Assembly: GCA_020746105.1 (NCBI GenBank)
Contig: CM036618.1
Coordinates: 90,452,122-90,516,121 of the forward strand
Reading direction: 5' to 3'
Length of the DNA stretch: 64,000 bases
From: Trogon surrucura
Lineage: Eukaryota > Chordata > Aves > Trogoniformes > Trogonidae
Shown here piece by piece: positions 35,436 through 49,600 of this stretch (position 1 is its first letter; each line of letters starts with the position of its first letter). The notes below the pieces were generated by a model, which was given only the letters and a program-made list of their open reading frames with translations, was not told where the DNA came from and ran no database searches. Made by a program: the position numbers and the translations under genes.

Positions 35436-38400
35436 TCCTAAAGCTGTAGTTTTTCTCCCTAAACAAATCAAACTTTCCTTCAGGAAATATAAAGGAGAAG
35501 ATGAAAGATATTTTCTTTTCTGGGAGATATTTCCAAAGGGGGAAAAAATGCAGTAACTTCTTAAGTTGGCTTTAAAGTCTAATTTTCAAACTCTGATTGA
35601 TCCATTCATAAATCCTCCCACAAGCCAATTAAAAGTCATATAACTTTGCCTAACTATAATTTGCTTTTTATTTTACTTATTTTTCGCTTTTCTTCATCTT
35701 ACACCTCACTTCTAAGGAAATGACTAACCTTCCTCCCATCTATCCTTTTAGTTTTTAGGCTGAATATAATTTGATTCACTTTAGTATTACACAGGTTTTA
35801 AAACACAGGGGAAACATGCACTTCCAAGGAAAAAATATGTAGCAAGGTGTCACAAGTAAGACTTAAAAAAGAGAACCAGAAAAGTAAGACAAGTATAATA
35901 AGGGACATCTCCAAAACAAGTAGAAAATAGAACACGCAATACAAATCCATACAGGAACACAATCAAAGTTGAAAATGTCATTTTTCTACTAGCAGTACCT
36001 TAAATCTCTTCACTTCTAAAATACTTTCTTCACTCCTTTTTTTTCCCTTCCTCTTCTTCTGCTTGAAAGCACAATGAATGACCAGCACCACTCACCCCAG
36101 GTGGCACCTTAGTGTAGAAATAGCCTCATGAGACCCAATTTCTCTACCTATCGAGAACTGGTGATTGATGGTGCATGACCAATTACACTAATTGATGCAT
36201 CCTAGTTAAGCACCTATCTTAGCCATTCAGCTGAACTTTGATGGGTTGCAGAAAAGACTTTGATTGTTTTATCCTGGAGAGGAAAGGAAATCCAGTTCAT
36301 TCCTGCTGAATATAATTCCCTTTTGAAGAAGCCTCGTCCATTTCTTTCCTCACTTCTAGAAATCTGGTTGATTTTTCCAGATTAACGTAACTCTCTTGTC
36401 GGAGCCATAATAATGTATCCTTCCCTTAACCTTATGCTTGGAGGTCCTACATAGAAAAGATCTGGCAATTATAATTAAAATAGATCAATTGGCTGGTTCA
36501 GTAACATGTCTATACTCACTCCGATCTGTTACAGAGGCAACAATATCTTCTAACAAGGTGATAGTCCAGTTTCAACAGGACATAAGAGCCAACTGAAGTT
36601 TAGCTTAGAGAGGAATCCTACCAAACACAGCAAGTATCATATTTTCTGCCAGTAGGACCTTCCATTTGCAAACAGTGCCAGCCTGGAGCCAAATGTTACA
36701 TGGGACTGTAGCACCTGCAGACATATCCTAAAAAATCAGTCTCTCTGCCTCTAGTTTCCTGGGTAAGAAGACTGAGTGGAGTTCTACCTTCAGTGGCCTA
36801 ATACAATTATTTCTGCACACTTTTCAGCTATGTTTTCAGCAGCACCTCGTAAGTGCTAAGCCCTCTTTAGTGTCAGTTACTACCACCCCTCATCTGAGGG
36901 TATCCCCTGAAGAATCCTTGTGAACAGACAGTATAAAGTTCAGTTTTGAATCACTGTTTTCAGGAATCATAACTTTTCCTGTGTATGCTACACATCTTGA
37001 GGGTGAGATTGCTAAAAAAGTATTATTTTTTTTTTAAAAAAGAGTAAAAACCAAATGAAGCTTAGTTTTGTATAGCACCTTTCAGGCTAAGTCTATCCAC
37101 TAGAACCTGATGGTAGTGTGAACTGGATGCTTCCAGCTGCCCTCATTCAATATTTTAAAGGTACGAGGCTTAGTATCAGGTGGTTTGGTGCTCTGGATCC
37201 TGTACAGTCAGAGGCACTTCCCTCTGACCTTGAGAAAGAAAAATTTCCACCTAAAATGGAAGTTTCTTGGCCTGATCTCCTGCATGCTCAGCATTACTTG
37301 GTCTCCCCTTGCAGAAAACCTTTTCTGAAAGTCATACCCATACCTCAGTCAGAGAGGGGAAGGGTGCTGCTCTTGCTTTTGAGGGTCCTTAAAACCTTAT
37401 GACAAAACATCTAAAGATTTTTTTTTTTTTTGCTGCAATATGTGCAAATACCACAATTTATGATCTTGGTCTTACAGCAGTAGATAATGTATTCTCACAT
37501 AAGTGAATGCAAACATGTTATACAATAACTTTAAAAAAAAATAATTAGTGCTATATAATAACACTAATTTATGCTTTCTAGTCTTCTCTGGCTAGATTTG
37601 GCAAAGGGCCTTCTACCATAAAAATCTGGCTGTATATTTGAGACAATCTAATAAAAAATTAAAGGAAGTACCAGCCTTAGTGAATTTTTTAGAACTTTAC
37701 ATTTAATATTTTATTATGAGAATTTCTTATTCAGTTTTTCAAGCAGATTCTCTGAGAGAAAGGTTTATTTTCAGACAATTGATGGCTGCGTTTACCCCAG
37801 CTCCTGCCTCCTATACCTTTTAAAGTGGTCTAAACTCTAGAAGAAATGGAGGGATGGAATCAACCATAACTTGAAATAATAAGAGGAAAAAGAAGAGAGG
37901 GAAGTTCAGCATTTGCACAGCTCTTGCTCCACCGTGTGACCTGCAGTACACAGGGCAGTGGTAATGGAAAGGCTACGTCCCCTGTTACCCTTCCCTCTGC
38001 CTTTCCCCTGAGGCAAATCTGCTCCTACAACACATTTCATTGCTCTAATGACCATCTTTTAATGTGTATAAAGCATTCTCTATTTATACCACTCCAGTTG
38101 GTATTTGTAGTACAAGAAAGCTTAATTGGGACCTCCAATGCAATTAATTCATAGATATAATTCCAGTGAGAGAGGACTACAACATAGGACTGACAGGGAG
38201 TCCTGTGCGGCTGTGAATGATGAAAGAAGAATGCTACTTGTAATACGCTGACACTGTACAGAATTAGGCTTTGTGTTCCCCAGTCATAAAATGTCTTTTG
38301 GGATGAAAGGCAGACATTTTGGGTTAGTTAGCTCCTATTTAATTATGTGGCTTCCAGTGTAAAAGGGTTTATTGAAATGATTCAAAAAGGGAGAAGAATG

Positions 38401-41400
38401 GAAAGGACTCTCACATATTTTCAGTTTTTTTGAAGTTTTCCATTATTCAAGTATTCAGGGATCTCACCAGAATAAATTCTGATTAAAAACTAGTTCTTTC
38501 ATATTTTAAAAAGTATTAGACAATGTTAGACATTCCAAAACTTGCCTTGGAAATCTCCTGTGCTTGATTTCTTCTTGCAGTAACGGATGAAATCTAAAGA
38601 AACCATTACATGTTATTCAGGATTTAGACCAGATTTTTTCTCTTTGTTTTTAAAACTAAAGTTTACATGTTTCATTGAAACTCATTATTTTTATTCCAAT
38701 TTTTATTTCCGACATGAGCCCCTTTGCCAGTGTCCTTAACGAATCCAGTTTAATTGATTTCAGATCATTTCTCCAATGTATGATGATTAAACTGTATTTT
38801 ATTCTCATTCTCCCATGAATTTTTAATCCCTCTCTGCTTTGTGCCATCCAAAAATATGATTGACATTCTCTGCATTTCATCCTTCAATTCATTCATTGAA
38901 TCATTCAACACATACAACACATGGGATGCCCTGAAGTGAAGAGAAATGGACAATGAGAAGCAGACACTCTGAGATGGCATTTGTCAGCAAGACATAAAAT
39001 GAGAAAGCCAGAAAATTGGTCTAATTTCTGAAGGATTTTCCTGAACCCCTAGGCAAGATTCATTAGGGGTATAACAGAGTCATGTTTTCTTCTTGCTTAT
39101 AATCCATTTAGTTTTTATTAGAAAAAATTAACATCATTGGAGAAGTTCACATCAGAGTCTGGGACGAAATTTCAGAGTGGATTGGTATCAGATGGTCACA
39201 TATATTATGCTAATTTGGCTTAATAAAGCAGGACACATTAAAATAGTGTTAACAATACTGGAAACAAAATAATGCAAACAGAGCTTCAGCTACCTGAGTG
39301 TAAGAGAAGAACTCTCTAAGACTGTTACATATCAACATACCTACCGAATTAAAAAATTAAAAAGATCTCTAGAAGTTGAAATCAATAGGTAAATAACTCA
39401 ATCCTTTTATTCTGTGTAGCTATAGTTTCCAAATGAGCCATATCATACAGATAAATGTATTAATACTTTTAATGTTATCAAATTGTCCAGTGATTGCTAT
39501 GGTGACAGAAAATCAATCTGTCACACATACCAAACAGCTAAAAACAGAATAAAAAGGAAATTTATTCTTTCTCTCTTTTTTTTTGGGGATAACTGACATG
39601 GTAGATTAAAACCCAAGTACCTCATTCTATATTTTTTTCATTAAATTCCTCTCTATCAAGCCCTTTGCTCTTAAGGATTAGTACAATGGTATTTGGTAGC
39701 TGTTGGCTACAAGACTTGTTTTATTTGACACAACGCAGTCTGAGTCTAACAGTCACCATACATTTGTTAACCACAAGTTTAAATGTGTATTTTTATATAC
39801 AAACACATATGCAGCAAGGGAACATAGTTAATCCAAAGACAGGAACACATATTAGTTTTGTACTAGTCTTATATTCAGCAAAGTATTAAATTGTATGGAG
39901 TATGCTGTGACTATTGGGAAAAGAAAAGCAGACAACAGGGTATCGTTTTTCCCCTAGAACTGCTGAAGAAGAGCTCCTCCTTTAGGAGCATACTGCTATT
40001 TTCTTCCATCCTAAAGTAATTCAGCTATTCTTTTCCTAGTAATAATTAGGTAAATTAAACTATATCTAAAAAACACTTTGATTGAATTTCTGTAAAGTCT
40101 GGTAATATTATGGTTGACTGTTATTATTAAGAGATGAAAAAGCCACTTAAAAGATATCTGCATGATTTTTAGAGCCTGTTCATCCCTACGAACTTGGGTT
40201 GATGGCACAGCCCAAGATTCACCAGACCCAGCTACAGAACCTTATATTAAGAATATATTGGGCTGATGGAAGGACGTGACTGCTTTACTCTGAGTTTGCC
40301 TTGCCTTTGACACATTTCAAATACTTATGCACATTTCTGGAAGTTTAGACTGAAAGCAGCAAAGTTTCAACATAAAATTGCTGGATTCATCATTTACCAT
40401 AAAGATGAATGAAGACTCACGCTGAGTGTTTTAAGGCACAAGGAAAGAAAGCACTGGAATCTGCCACAAAATCTATCACAATGGGCACTGTTGCAGAAAG
40501 AATTTATCTTGTACTGATAATAGCTCTGAATGACAATGAACATAACAAACAGGGCCAATCAGGCAGTGTTGTCAGCCTTGCAGTCCCAGTGGCTCCTCGG
40601 ATATGGACTAATGATAGTCTGATGTTTATGGCTCAAACTTTAGTGCTGTGTATATAGCCCAGCTGCTTTCTGTGTAGAGCTCTGTAGAAATAGCAGTTTG
40701 AGCCCCAAATGCTCCTACTTGGATTGTGGATTTGCTTGAGGAGCGCTAGAAATGAGAATATAAGTTGAGCTTGATGAGAGCAAAGTTCTCCTTGGCCCAT
40801 GAGCCCATCTCCAACCAGACCAGAAGTGGTGGCCTGGGGAAGATTATAAGAGCAGAGCAAGCACATAATGGTATTTCTCTGTGGTGGCTGTATATATCTG
40901 CATGAGAGCACTGCAGTTTCCCTGTACTCTGTCATGAAAGGAAAGTTATCTCTGTTCCTTTCAGGACCCATCTAAATGGAAGTCCTTCATTTCTGGACTC
41001 ATTTCTATGGGAAGTCCACTTGATTGCTTCAACTTTGAATAGCCTGTGGAAACTGATAGAAACTTTTGTGGACTCACATATTTATATGAGAATAATATTT
41101 CTCAGTGAAATCCAAATGTGGAGGATGATTCCATTCACACATATCCAAATTTTTAAGAATGCGGAAGTTTAACTATCGTGCCCCATTTCAAGGCAAGTCA
41201 TACTGCATTTTGGAGGCTAGTCTGGACATACATTTCTGAAGCAGCCATGCAATGCTTGGCTGCCAAATTTTTGCAGATTTTATATACTGAGCCAATTTAT
41301 CTTACATAGGGCAATATGCTGTCTCCAGATGTATTAATATTGGGATTACTTCCTTACAGAAACACAAAGCCAAACCCTCAACTGCTATCAGAGTACTGAT

Positions 41401-42685
41401 TCTTTCAATAGGATTTGAATACCTCTGCACAGTAAACTGCTAGCTATTCCAGAATGTTCGTTGTGACAGACAAGCTCAGGTATAACTGAGGCTAAATCAT
41501 TCTAGTTTCATGAATCTTGTTCAGAATGAAATATTTTTTAAAGCTAAATGGAGTAGCCTAAGTTTCAGGCCTTACCTGTGCATTTAAATGTAACAGAGTG
41601 ACTCTATCATGGCTTCAGATACAATCAATTTTGAAAGAAGATTTTTGATACCTTTCTGTATGCCTCTCACAATTACCATAGAGATACTGTGTGATATTTT
41701 GCAGTGATTCAATGAGTCAGTCTCATGTGTTTTTATTCTTTCTTTATTGTGAGCCTAGATTATGAATTCAAATGTTTTGAAAAGTGTTTTTTAAGATATA
41801 ACTCTTAGATAAATAAGTCGTAACTCTGGTTTTGTTCTGTAAGAATGCCCAGACATCCTATATAGCTTTGTAGAGAAGTCATTGGTTTGTTAAATGTCTT
41901 TGCATGTTGGAAATACAGATAATTATTAGTGTGGTATTCCAAATTCAGTTGATTTTATGATTCATTTCAAATTTTCTGCCACAGAGTATAAAAATATCAC
42001 TTCTATAATGTAAAGGAAAGGAAGATCAGGTGAGCAGTGTTTACCTGCAATTAAGGAAATAGCAAATAAAGAAGCAGCAAGTAAAGGAGCAGGTAAGTAG
42101 TGGATAATAGGTTGTATGTCCAGTCTGCCTACTCAAACAAACTAATACTATCTTCATCCTGTGAAGCAGAAATGATACAGTAAATACTACACGACTGACA
42201 ACAAATTTAGAAGTCATATCTAAATAATTCAACAGGCAAGATTAGCAAAAACATTCATAAGATGAAAATTTTTATATCCTGTTATGTTTGTCATCGTAGA
42301 TCCTTTGTGTGAACATATAAATATTATATATACATTTAACTATAAATGTTATAAACTACAGAAAGGGTAACTGAAGACATACTGAAATTACTTTTTTACA
42401 AATTATTTTTCAATCTAATATTTTAAAATTGGCTTCTATGTGCATCCACATCTGTCTTATCGTCCACAAAATCATGAAGTAACCAGACATTTTGAAACAG
42501 GAGAAAAATAAAAAATAAGGAAGCACAGCAAAGGAATTTACATTTATAGCAGATTTATATTCTCTTTGTGGTGTCACATTTAGACAACACAGATGGCTTT
42601 ATCCCTTTAATTTAGCAGTGTAGACTTTTTATTGTAGTTTCTCCTAGACTTACTAAGTTAAAATAAGATGTAATTACTTTTTCTC
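35436..42685. other. AT-rich non-coding DNA, no gene recognised
   Basis: More than 7 kb without a recognisable exon, RNA gene or recent transposon. The patch at 37110-37400 (94-codon frame, plus) is GC-richer but has no domain. Homopolymer T-runs lie near 37019-37036 and 37418-37431. Confidence 0.6.
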
Positions 42686-42746
42686 TTTTTTTTTTTTTTT
42701 TTTTTTTACACAGATCAGCCCAAATTTAAACTGTCTTGAAGTATGT
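42686..42746 (+). other. Microexon-like arrangement, 27 bases
   Basis: A run of 22 T (42686-42707) leads into ACACAG, a strong acceptor, with the AG at 42712-42713. After 27 bases (42714-42740) a GTATGT donor follows at 42741-42746. The 27 bases are a multiple of three and are open in one frame (ISPNLNCLE). The pattern fits a microexon, but T-runs are common here and both splice motifs are short, so chance is quite possible. Confidence 0.15.
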
Positions 42747-43160
42747 ATGAAGAAATCACGACTGGTGGAGCTGGCTCAAAACTTAAGGCAATGCTACTTC
42801 ACCTTGCACAACACTGGGTTATTTTACCAGTTAATGTTGTGACTTTGTCTAGTGGAACGACACCAACCTCATTTAACCTGTCTTGTTCATACAAAGGACC
42901 TGGAGCCAGACAGTCAATAGACAGCATCATAGTTCATGGTGATAGCCACTCTGCTGTTTCTTTCCTCTAGTGAACAAGAATTGTTTGAACACTAACAACG
43001 TTATAGAAAAAAAAAGATGGAAAGCAAGGGCATGTTAAAAACTGTGTGAAGACAGTTCCATTTCTCTAATATTTCATTTCTGTAAGTCTTCACATTTACC
43101 TTCAAATGATCATATGCTCACTTCTAAATGTTTCAGTCCTCATTTGAGGGGCACGTATTT
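42747..43160. other. Non-coding DNA
   Basis: A 75-codon frame (42743-42970) has no recognisable domain. Nothing else stands out. Confidence 0.5.
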
Positions 43161-43215
43161 AAAAACAAACAAACAAAACCCCAAAACTAACAAAAAAACC
43201 CGAAATTGAAACAAA
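43161..43215. repeat. A-rich AAAC-type simple repeat
   Basis: A degenerate array of AAAC and AAAAAC units. It has no adjacent retrocopy. Confidence 0.85.
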
Positions 43216-44779
43216 ACTCATAGTGGTGTAAATGAACAGCAGCAGAGCATGAAGATCCTCAACCAATGCGGGCTTGAAATGTGAATTTTCATGGAGGTGC
43301 TGGAACAGCTTGTTTCAGTGATTGCAGGACTGTGTGAACTTGCACGTCACCCAGGGAAAATTGCCTTTAATACCACGCTTCTCTTTTCCCATTTTTCAAG
43401 ATCACACATTTCAGTGTAGCCATATGTTACTTAACCACAATAAATCCTCCTCACTGAGGCGTTTGTGTGTTCTGGGTACTTTGGACTCCTCAGTCACTCT
43501 GAAAGCCAAGGCGCCCACACCACAGATCGAAGAGAACGGAGCTTTAAATTGCACAGTACAGACCAGAACTATCATAAAGTTTTCACAGTCTCCAGGCCAT
43601 TAATTTGGTGTGGACAAGTGGGATATTAATATACTACACTTATTCCATTTGACTATAAAACCATTAGCGTAGTCCTGGTGTCTTAACAAGCTAGTAAAAA
43701 TAAAACATTTGCATTCCACTGGTAGAAGACAAGGTCGGTTGCACATGTCTTCTTTCCGTTCCAGTATTTTCCAGAAGATTATTATATCTAATAAACTCAT
43801 AATCTTCCACACATATCCATAAAAGCATCTTTCAAGGAGTTCAGCTATCCAATGTCAAAGTCACGTTGTGCCTGTACTACGTTGTCTGTAGTACATTGTT
43901 GGCCAGATTAGGGTAATTTCAAAGCAGATAACATTTATATCATGATTGCTGGTGAGTATTTGTGCATAATTTCTTGCCAATAGTGCAAATGCGCACCATT
44001 TGTGGAGACACGAACAGCAATTAAGATTGTAAAGAAAACTCAAATAAGATTCTCAGGATATGAAATATTACTGGAAAAGGAAAAATATTGTAATATAGGA
44101 ACAAGAGGTTGCTCAATAACATTTTAAAGCAGTAACTTGAGGCAGAGTTCAGACTTGGGCAGGAAACCACTCTGTGCCTTGATTCCCAGACCTTTGTAGA
44201 ACTGAGAAAGATTCAGAGATAGAAGAACAACACCACTTAGAAAAGTTCAGCCAAGCAGGAGAATTATAAAATCCCAAGATCACAATAATAGTCATAGATT
44301 CTGAGTTATTTTCCCCATAGGCAGGCTGTCCTTTCACCATGGAGACTATGTTAACCTGCTCTGGGGCACCTGATCAAGTGTCAGAGATGAGGCAGAACAG
44401 CCTTAACTCCACTGGCATGACCCCATGTCCCAGTGCCGATGGTGGTTCCCTGACGGATGTACTGTTACTTCTTAACAGCCTTTATGGCCCCACAATCACT
44501 TCATGCTGACTGGATCCCACACCAAGAATCCTCAGACATGAGGAAAGGGGCAGTCTAGCTCCTCAGAACCTCTGCTCTGGTGTGAAAAAAATCATGTTGT
44601 ACTTAAGGAAGGAATAAAAAAGAAAGAAGAAAAGTAAGAAGGAAAAGAGAGAAAAACAGAACAAGTTGTCAAACTGACAAAAGGGTAAGTGTTAATAAAT
44701 CAATCACGCTTGAACTATTTTTTTTTCTTCCTTCCCTCCAGGTCAACAGACCTCATCACCACAATAACTAACGATTTGT
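43216..44779. other. Non-coding DNA
   Basis: No gene was recognised. A purine-rich AAAG/AAGG-type stretch at 44608-44665 lies about 115 bases before the SINE, followed by a pyrimidine-rich run at 44718-44741. Confidence 0.55.
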
Positions 44780-44953
44780 GCTGGTCAGCTCACTTGGTTA
44801 GAGCGTGGTGCTGATAACACCAAGGCTGAGAATTCAATCCGGTTCGGTCCCCTTGTGTTGCCTGATCTAGTTGAGAGGCGTCCCTGCCCATGAGAGAGAG
44901 GTTGGATTAAATGATCTCTAAGGTCCCTTCCAGCCTAGGCCATTCTATGATTA
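44780..44953 (+). mobile_element. tRNA-Ile-derived SINE with CR1 tail (TguSINE1 type)
   Basis: The first ~70 bases follow a tRNA-Ile gene: an A box in CAGCTCACTTGG (44786-44797), the anticodon-arm sequence GTGGTGCTGATAACACCAAG with a GAT anticodon, and a B box GAATTCAATCC (44830-44840). The last ~50 bases (44901-44952) are a CR1-type 3' end, GTTGGATTAAATGATCTCTA through to CATTCTATGATT. A tRNA-Ile head joined to a CR1 tail is the build of TguSINE1, described from zebra finch. SINEs of this kind are transcribed by RNA polymerase III from the internal boxes and are copied by the CR1 enzyme that recognises the shared tail. Mutations in the B-box arm suggest a copy that is not recent. Confidence 0.88.
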
Positions 44954-46596
44954 TTGTTTTGATGTCGTGCCTCAGTATATTAGTTCTTTGTGAGCCTTCT
45001 AATGCTTTCATCTGTGCTTAACCTGATAGTTAATGAAGATTCATAGTTCTTTCAGTGGTACAGGCCCATGGAAAGTCCACCACAGACCAGGATGAACTGC
45101 AGTTCTTATTTTTCTTTGTAGAAACACTATCAATATGGATTAAGCATCTTTTTTGCTTACCAATGTTGTATAATGAATTTGGTTTATGTTCATTATTTTT
45201 TACTTTTTTACAAATATACAGTGAAGACATTTTGACCTGTGGGTTGTTCTTAAAGCAGTCACAGTCACTGGTTTTTATTCATAATTAAAGACTGGTAATT
45301 AGTTACCTAAATGGCATGGCATTATTTCTGCTTCCAGCTTAGAGGACTGAAACATAGTACCTGGAGGTAAATCCTTTTCTGGGTCCAAATACTTTTCATA
45401 CAAGCATGCTTACCAGTACGATGACTGTTTTGTGTTAATAATAAAATGAGTGTTTTCTAGCCTAAACTCGAGAGTGCCTCACAACGTTACTCATTTTGGT
45501 ACGCAAAGCCTGTTTGTTCACAGCAAGCTTTCCTGTGACGGTAGCACTCCTGCAGAAAGAAGCTGTAAACACTGGAGAAGTGATTTTGTGGCTTTACTAG
45601 CAAAATATTTGCTCTCGCTGGGCAAACAGTGCTGCATCATTCACGCAAGAGAAGCCAGGAGCAAAGAGCAGATTTCCTTTCAGGAGAGCAGGTGGAGGCC
45701 CTGCCACCTCTTCCCCAGCCCCAGGACAGGGTCTGCTGCTACACTGGGTGTGCACAGGGGCTGGGGTGGGGAGCAAGGGGTTACAGGGTCCTGTGCATGA
45801 CAAACAACTTTACCCTCTCCTCCCTGGCCAGGTACAGCTTGTGGGTTTGTGGGTATGTACACCGATGATGTGAATGCTGGGAAACACATGCTGGATCCCA
45901 GATTTATGTAGTGCAATACTACCCAAGTGGGTGACTTCCAGCAGCAAGGGGGGATCTGGCAGATCCACTTCCACTCCTATCTCCCTCATGCCATCACCCT
46001 CCAAACTGTTTGGTGGGCTGCCCACAGCCACCCACATCTGAACAGACAAGTGGTCTGAAATAGCTCAGAAGCAGGTAACCAGAAGGCAAATTTCACTCCT
46101 TCAAGTGAACAGGTGTTTCTGTGTCTCCTTCTCACTTCCCCTCTCCTCTCCCAAAAGCAATTCAGTGGGAAAATAACCAAGTCATCTTTACACAGTCTCC
46201 CCTAAGAAAAGAAAATTGAAGTATTTCTAAATTCTGCCTGAGACAGATGTGGAAAAGAGAAAAACACCTCTAGAAATGGGAGATGAAACAAATACTCTGT
46301 ACCCATGTGCATGACAAATGACCACATAGCTCATCTGAGACTCAACCTGATTTTGAGATAGCTTCTCAGTGAACTGTGGGTGGATGGAGGAAAAAAACAA
46401 TTGCATTATTTCTTTATAATTCATATTGAACCTGCAAAAAGTACACTCTTGCATTATGCTTTGTTGAACAAAGCCCATCATTAAGGCAGTAGCTAGAAAA
46501 ATGGAAACAAGAAAGACTCCTCACAAATCAAACCTGAAACTAGCTGCTCCCACAACTGAAATGGCAGCTTCTGGCAATGACTAATACATTATTTTT
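44954..46596. other. Non-coding DNA with a GC-rich patch at 45.68-46.06 kb
   Basis: The GC-rich patch carries overlapping short frames on both strands (up to 116 codons) with no recognisable domain. No transposon boundary is seen. Confidence 0.5.
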
Positions 46597-46617
46597 TATA
46601 TATATATATATATATAT
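46597..46617. repeat. TA dinucleotide microsatellite
   Basis: About ten uninterrupted TA units, preceded by a short T-run. Confidence 0.95.
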
Positions 46618-49600
46618 TCTAAGGACACTTAAAATACGACAGTTGTCCTGTCCTGACATTTGGAAGCAGATGCTTAAACAGCCCGCAACAGTGAAACTTG
46701 CAGCACTCTGTGAATCATTAACTTCCACAGCAAGCCCCATATGATGAAGACCATTCAGGAGCATTTAATTCCATTACCACAGAAACTTCTGCAAAGAAGT
46801 TATGAGGAACCTGATATCCTATTGTTAGTACTTCATACTACATCACATCACTGTCTCTCATACGAAGCAACACACATAAGAAACTCTTTAATCTTTTTCC
46901 TTTTGTTATTTACACTTATTAACCCTCAGACCATGATATGTCATGTTTAGCCCACTATGTAATCATAAAGGGGATGGTGCTTCATTGCAAACACACTCCT
47001 GTGTTTTTCCCAAGCTGTTAAGAAAAACCTTGGTATAACAAAAAAAAAAAAATATGATACAGGCTCACCTGGAGTTGTGCCTCACCAGACTGAAAAAAAA
47101 CGCTGGTACAGTTTTCTGAGGAAGATCTCATTAATGCAATGGCCTGTTCCAAAAGCTGGTTTATATTTATTCCCATATGTCTATTTCATACTTCCCTTAA
47201 TAAAAAAATATGGTTAATTTTCAGTTTTGCTTCCCTTAATTTAATTTTCTTTTTCATTAAGATAATTGGCAAAAAAAATAATAAAAGAAGGCTGAATTAA
47301 AGAAAAGATACCACAGCATATCAAGTAACGTCACAGAGAGTGGCCTGATCCCAATTTCAAGAGAGACACTGTATTAGGAGAGAGAAGTGCCCAAGAGAAA
47401 GATAAATTCCATTGAAAATAGTTCATCTCACCATCTGGACAGAGATTTCTTCCCAGGTTCGCTGGTCTCCAATACTGCAATCAAATACCACTCCCAGAAC
47501 TTCCCAAACTACTTAAAAAACAGCTTGCCTAAGACTTGTTCTTGTTAAGGTTTCGTTGTCAGTATTAATGACTACATTAGAGGAAGGAGGAAAACTTCAA
47601 GGGCACAGACTGAAAGGGGAACCAAATCCAAAAAAAACAGAGAGGACACAACAGCGAAGCAGAAGCCACCAACAATACTGGGACTCGGTATAGCTGCTGA
47701 AGTAAATACATGTGTGGGTAGGGTTAGCTAGGTATAAAGAGGCCTCACACATTTTTTCATTTCTTGTATTAGAAATGCACTGCAAAGCTTCGAGCGCAGG
47801 TACTTGAAGTATGAATTTATCATTCTTTGACTAGTAACTTGTGGAACTCTGACTGAAAATGTGGAATGTTGAACCTCCCCTGTTTCCTCAGCCCACCCAA
47901 GTTTTGAATATCTTTTGAGAGAGAAGTATATTCAGGATCTAAACATACCAAGAGATTAGCTAAAAAGAAAAAAAAAATCAAATTGAAGATTAATTGAATC
48001 AGGCACAGTAACTGCAAATCCATTTTACCCTGCCAGATTTCTTTGCCTTGCATTGCTGGCCAGCAGAGAAACACAAGAAAGATAGAGAGCATAGTTTCAG
48101 ACTTTTGAGTGACCATCTAAAACTCTGATCGAGGAAAAGAGACAAGCTCAGATCACACTTAGAACTGAAAACTCCCTGTCTGCTTTCACCTATTTACTCT
48201 CATGTTTCCAGAGTGTCCATCTATAGAAATTAATAGGAAAATATGGTCTTTGGAAAGGCATACCTTGTTATGGAAACTACTGTGCTTCTTTTCAGAGATA
48301 TTTTCATATCATTGCTACAATGTCTTAGTTGTTCACAGTATGGTGCCTTGCAATATATTTTTTTAATTAACATCCCCAGGATTCCTGTGAAAGAGTCAGG
48401 CAAGGGTTGTAAATACTATTATACTTGGTTTATTGGGGGCAAATGAAGACCAAAGGGTAAAACAGTAATCCTGGCTGTGTACTGAGTTGGTGCTAAACCG
48501 AGGACTTAGAACTCAGTTTTATAGCACTAAGATGCTTTCTTCAGCCTCATTGTTTCCCAATGTCTCTCCTGAAAATACAAGAAGTGTAGCAACAAGAGCA
48601 CACATGAAATATTTTCCTTCCTCAGCTTCTTCTAACTTGTAAAAATTAGAGTCTTTGAAGACAATATACCTGCTGACTATGAAAGGAATTTGATTGGTCT
48701 AATCACAAGATTTGCAATTATTTGGTTATTTCTCTGAAACCAATGAAGTATGCTTTGATTAAACATATTTGAGGATAGACCAAAAATGGCTAAGAGATTT
48801 TTGACAGAATTATCCAATTCAATTATGGCATAAGACAGGAATAAAACTGAACCAATGTCAGGCCTAGATAGAATTATTCTGAGTTATACTTAATTGAAAA
48901 ATGAAGCTTGGAAAGAAAATGTAGAACTATGATGCTATCTTAGGGTGTTAAAGACTGCCTCTGTAGTGATACTATAGACCAACATAGCTTAAGACTCTGT
49001 TTATATGTTGTAACCTTAGTTTTATCACTTGACAGCCACATAGCCTAACAAACTTTTCAGTGTGTTATGTGCCTGTCTATCATATCCACAAAAACTATGA
49101 GTCATGAGGAAAAAGTGTGAAACACAGTGAGATGGTAGGTGAGGGGAGCTGCTGTGTGTTTCTCATGGGAAAACTGGAGCACGGGCTGCAGGTTCAGATT
49201 TAGAACTTCAAGATTCAGGCCAATTTTTCCCAAAGTTGCAAACCAATACATCATATAACTGAGGCTGCATAGAAGCAGGAGCAAGAATTGTTTCAGATGT
49301 TCTTTTTCCGTTCAGATTTCAGTTCCATACTACTTTTTTCTTGTCTTTGCAATGCTACATGTTAGACCCATAGCATTTAGTAGCACAGTCCCGTTGACTG
49401 CATTGTACTTTTACCTCAGCCTAAAGGATCACTCATTCTCTTTTATTTAGCGTTAATGTTCTTTTTCCTTTTCTTGTGTGGAAGTAGGAATATGACTGGG
49501 TATGTACCTTAGTATATCTTCTATGCTGTTCAGGTGCTAGTACTGGCCTCATCAATAGAGTACTTGAACTTCTTCCAGCAGTGCCCCCTGCCCTTCTTCC

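Noticed and set aside
44780-44853. A tRNA-Ile gene
   Set aside because: The T-arm and acceptor pairing are degraded and the sequence runs on into a CR1-type tail, so it is the head of a SINE and not a functional tRNA gene.
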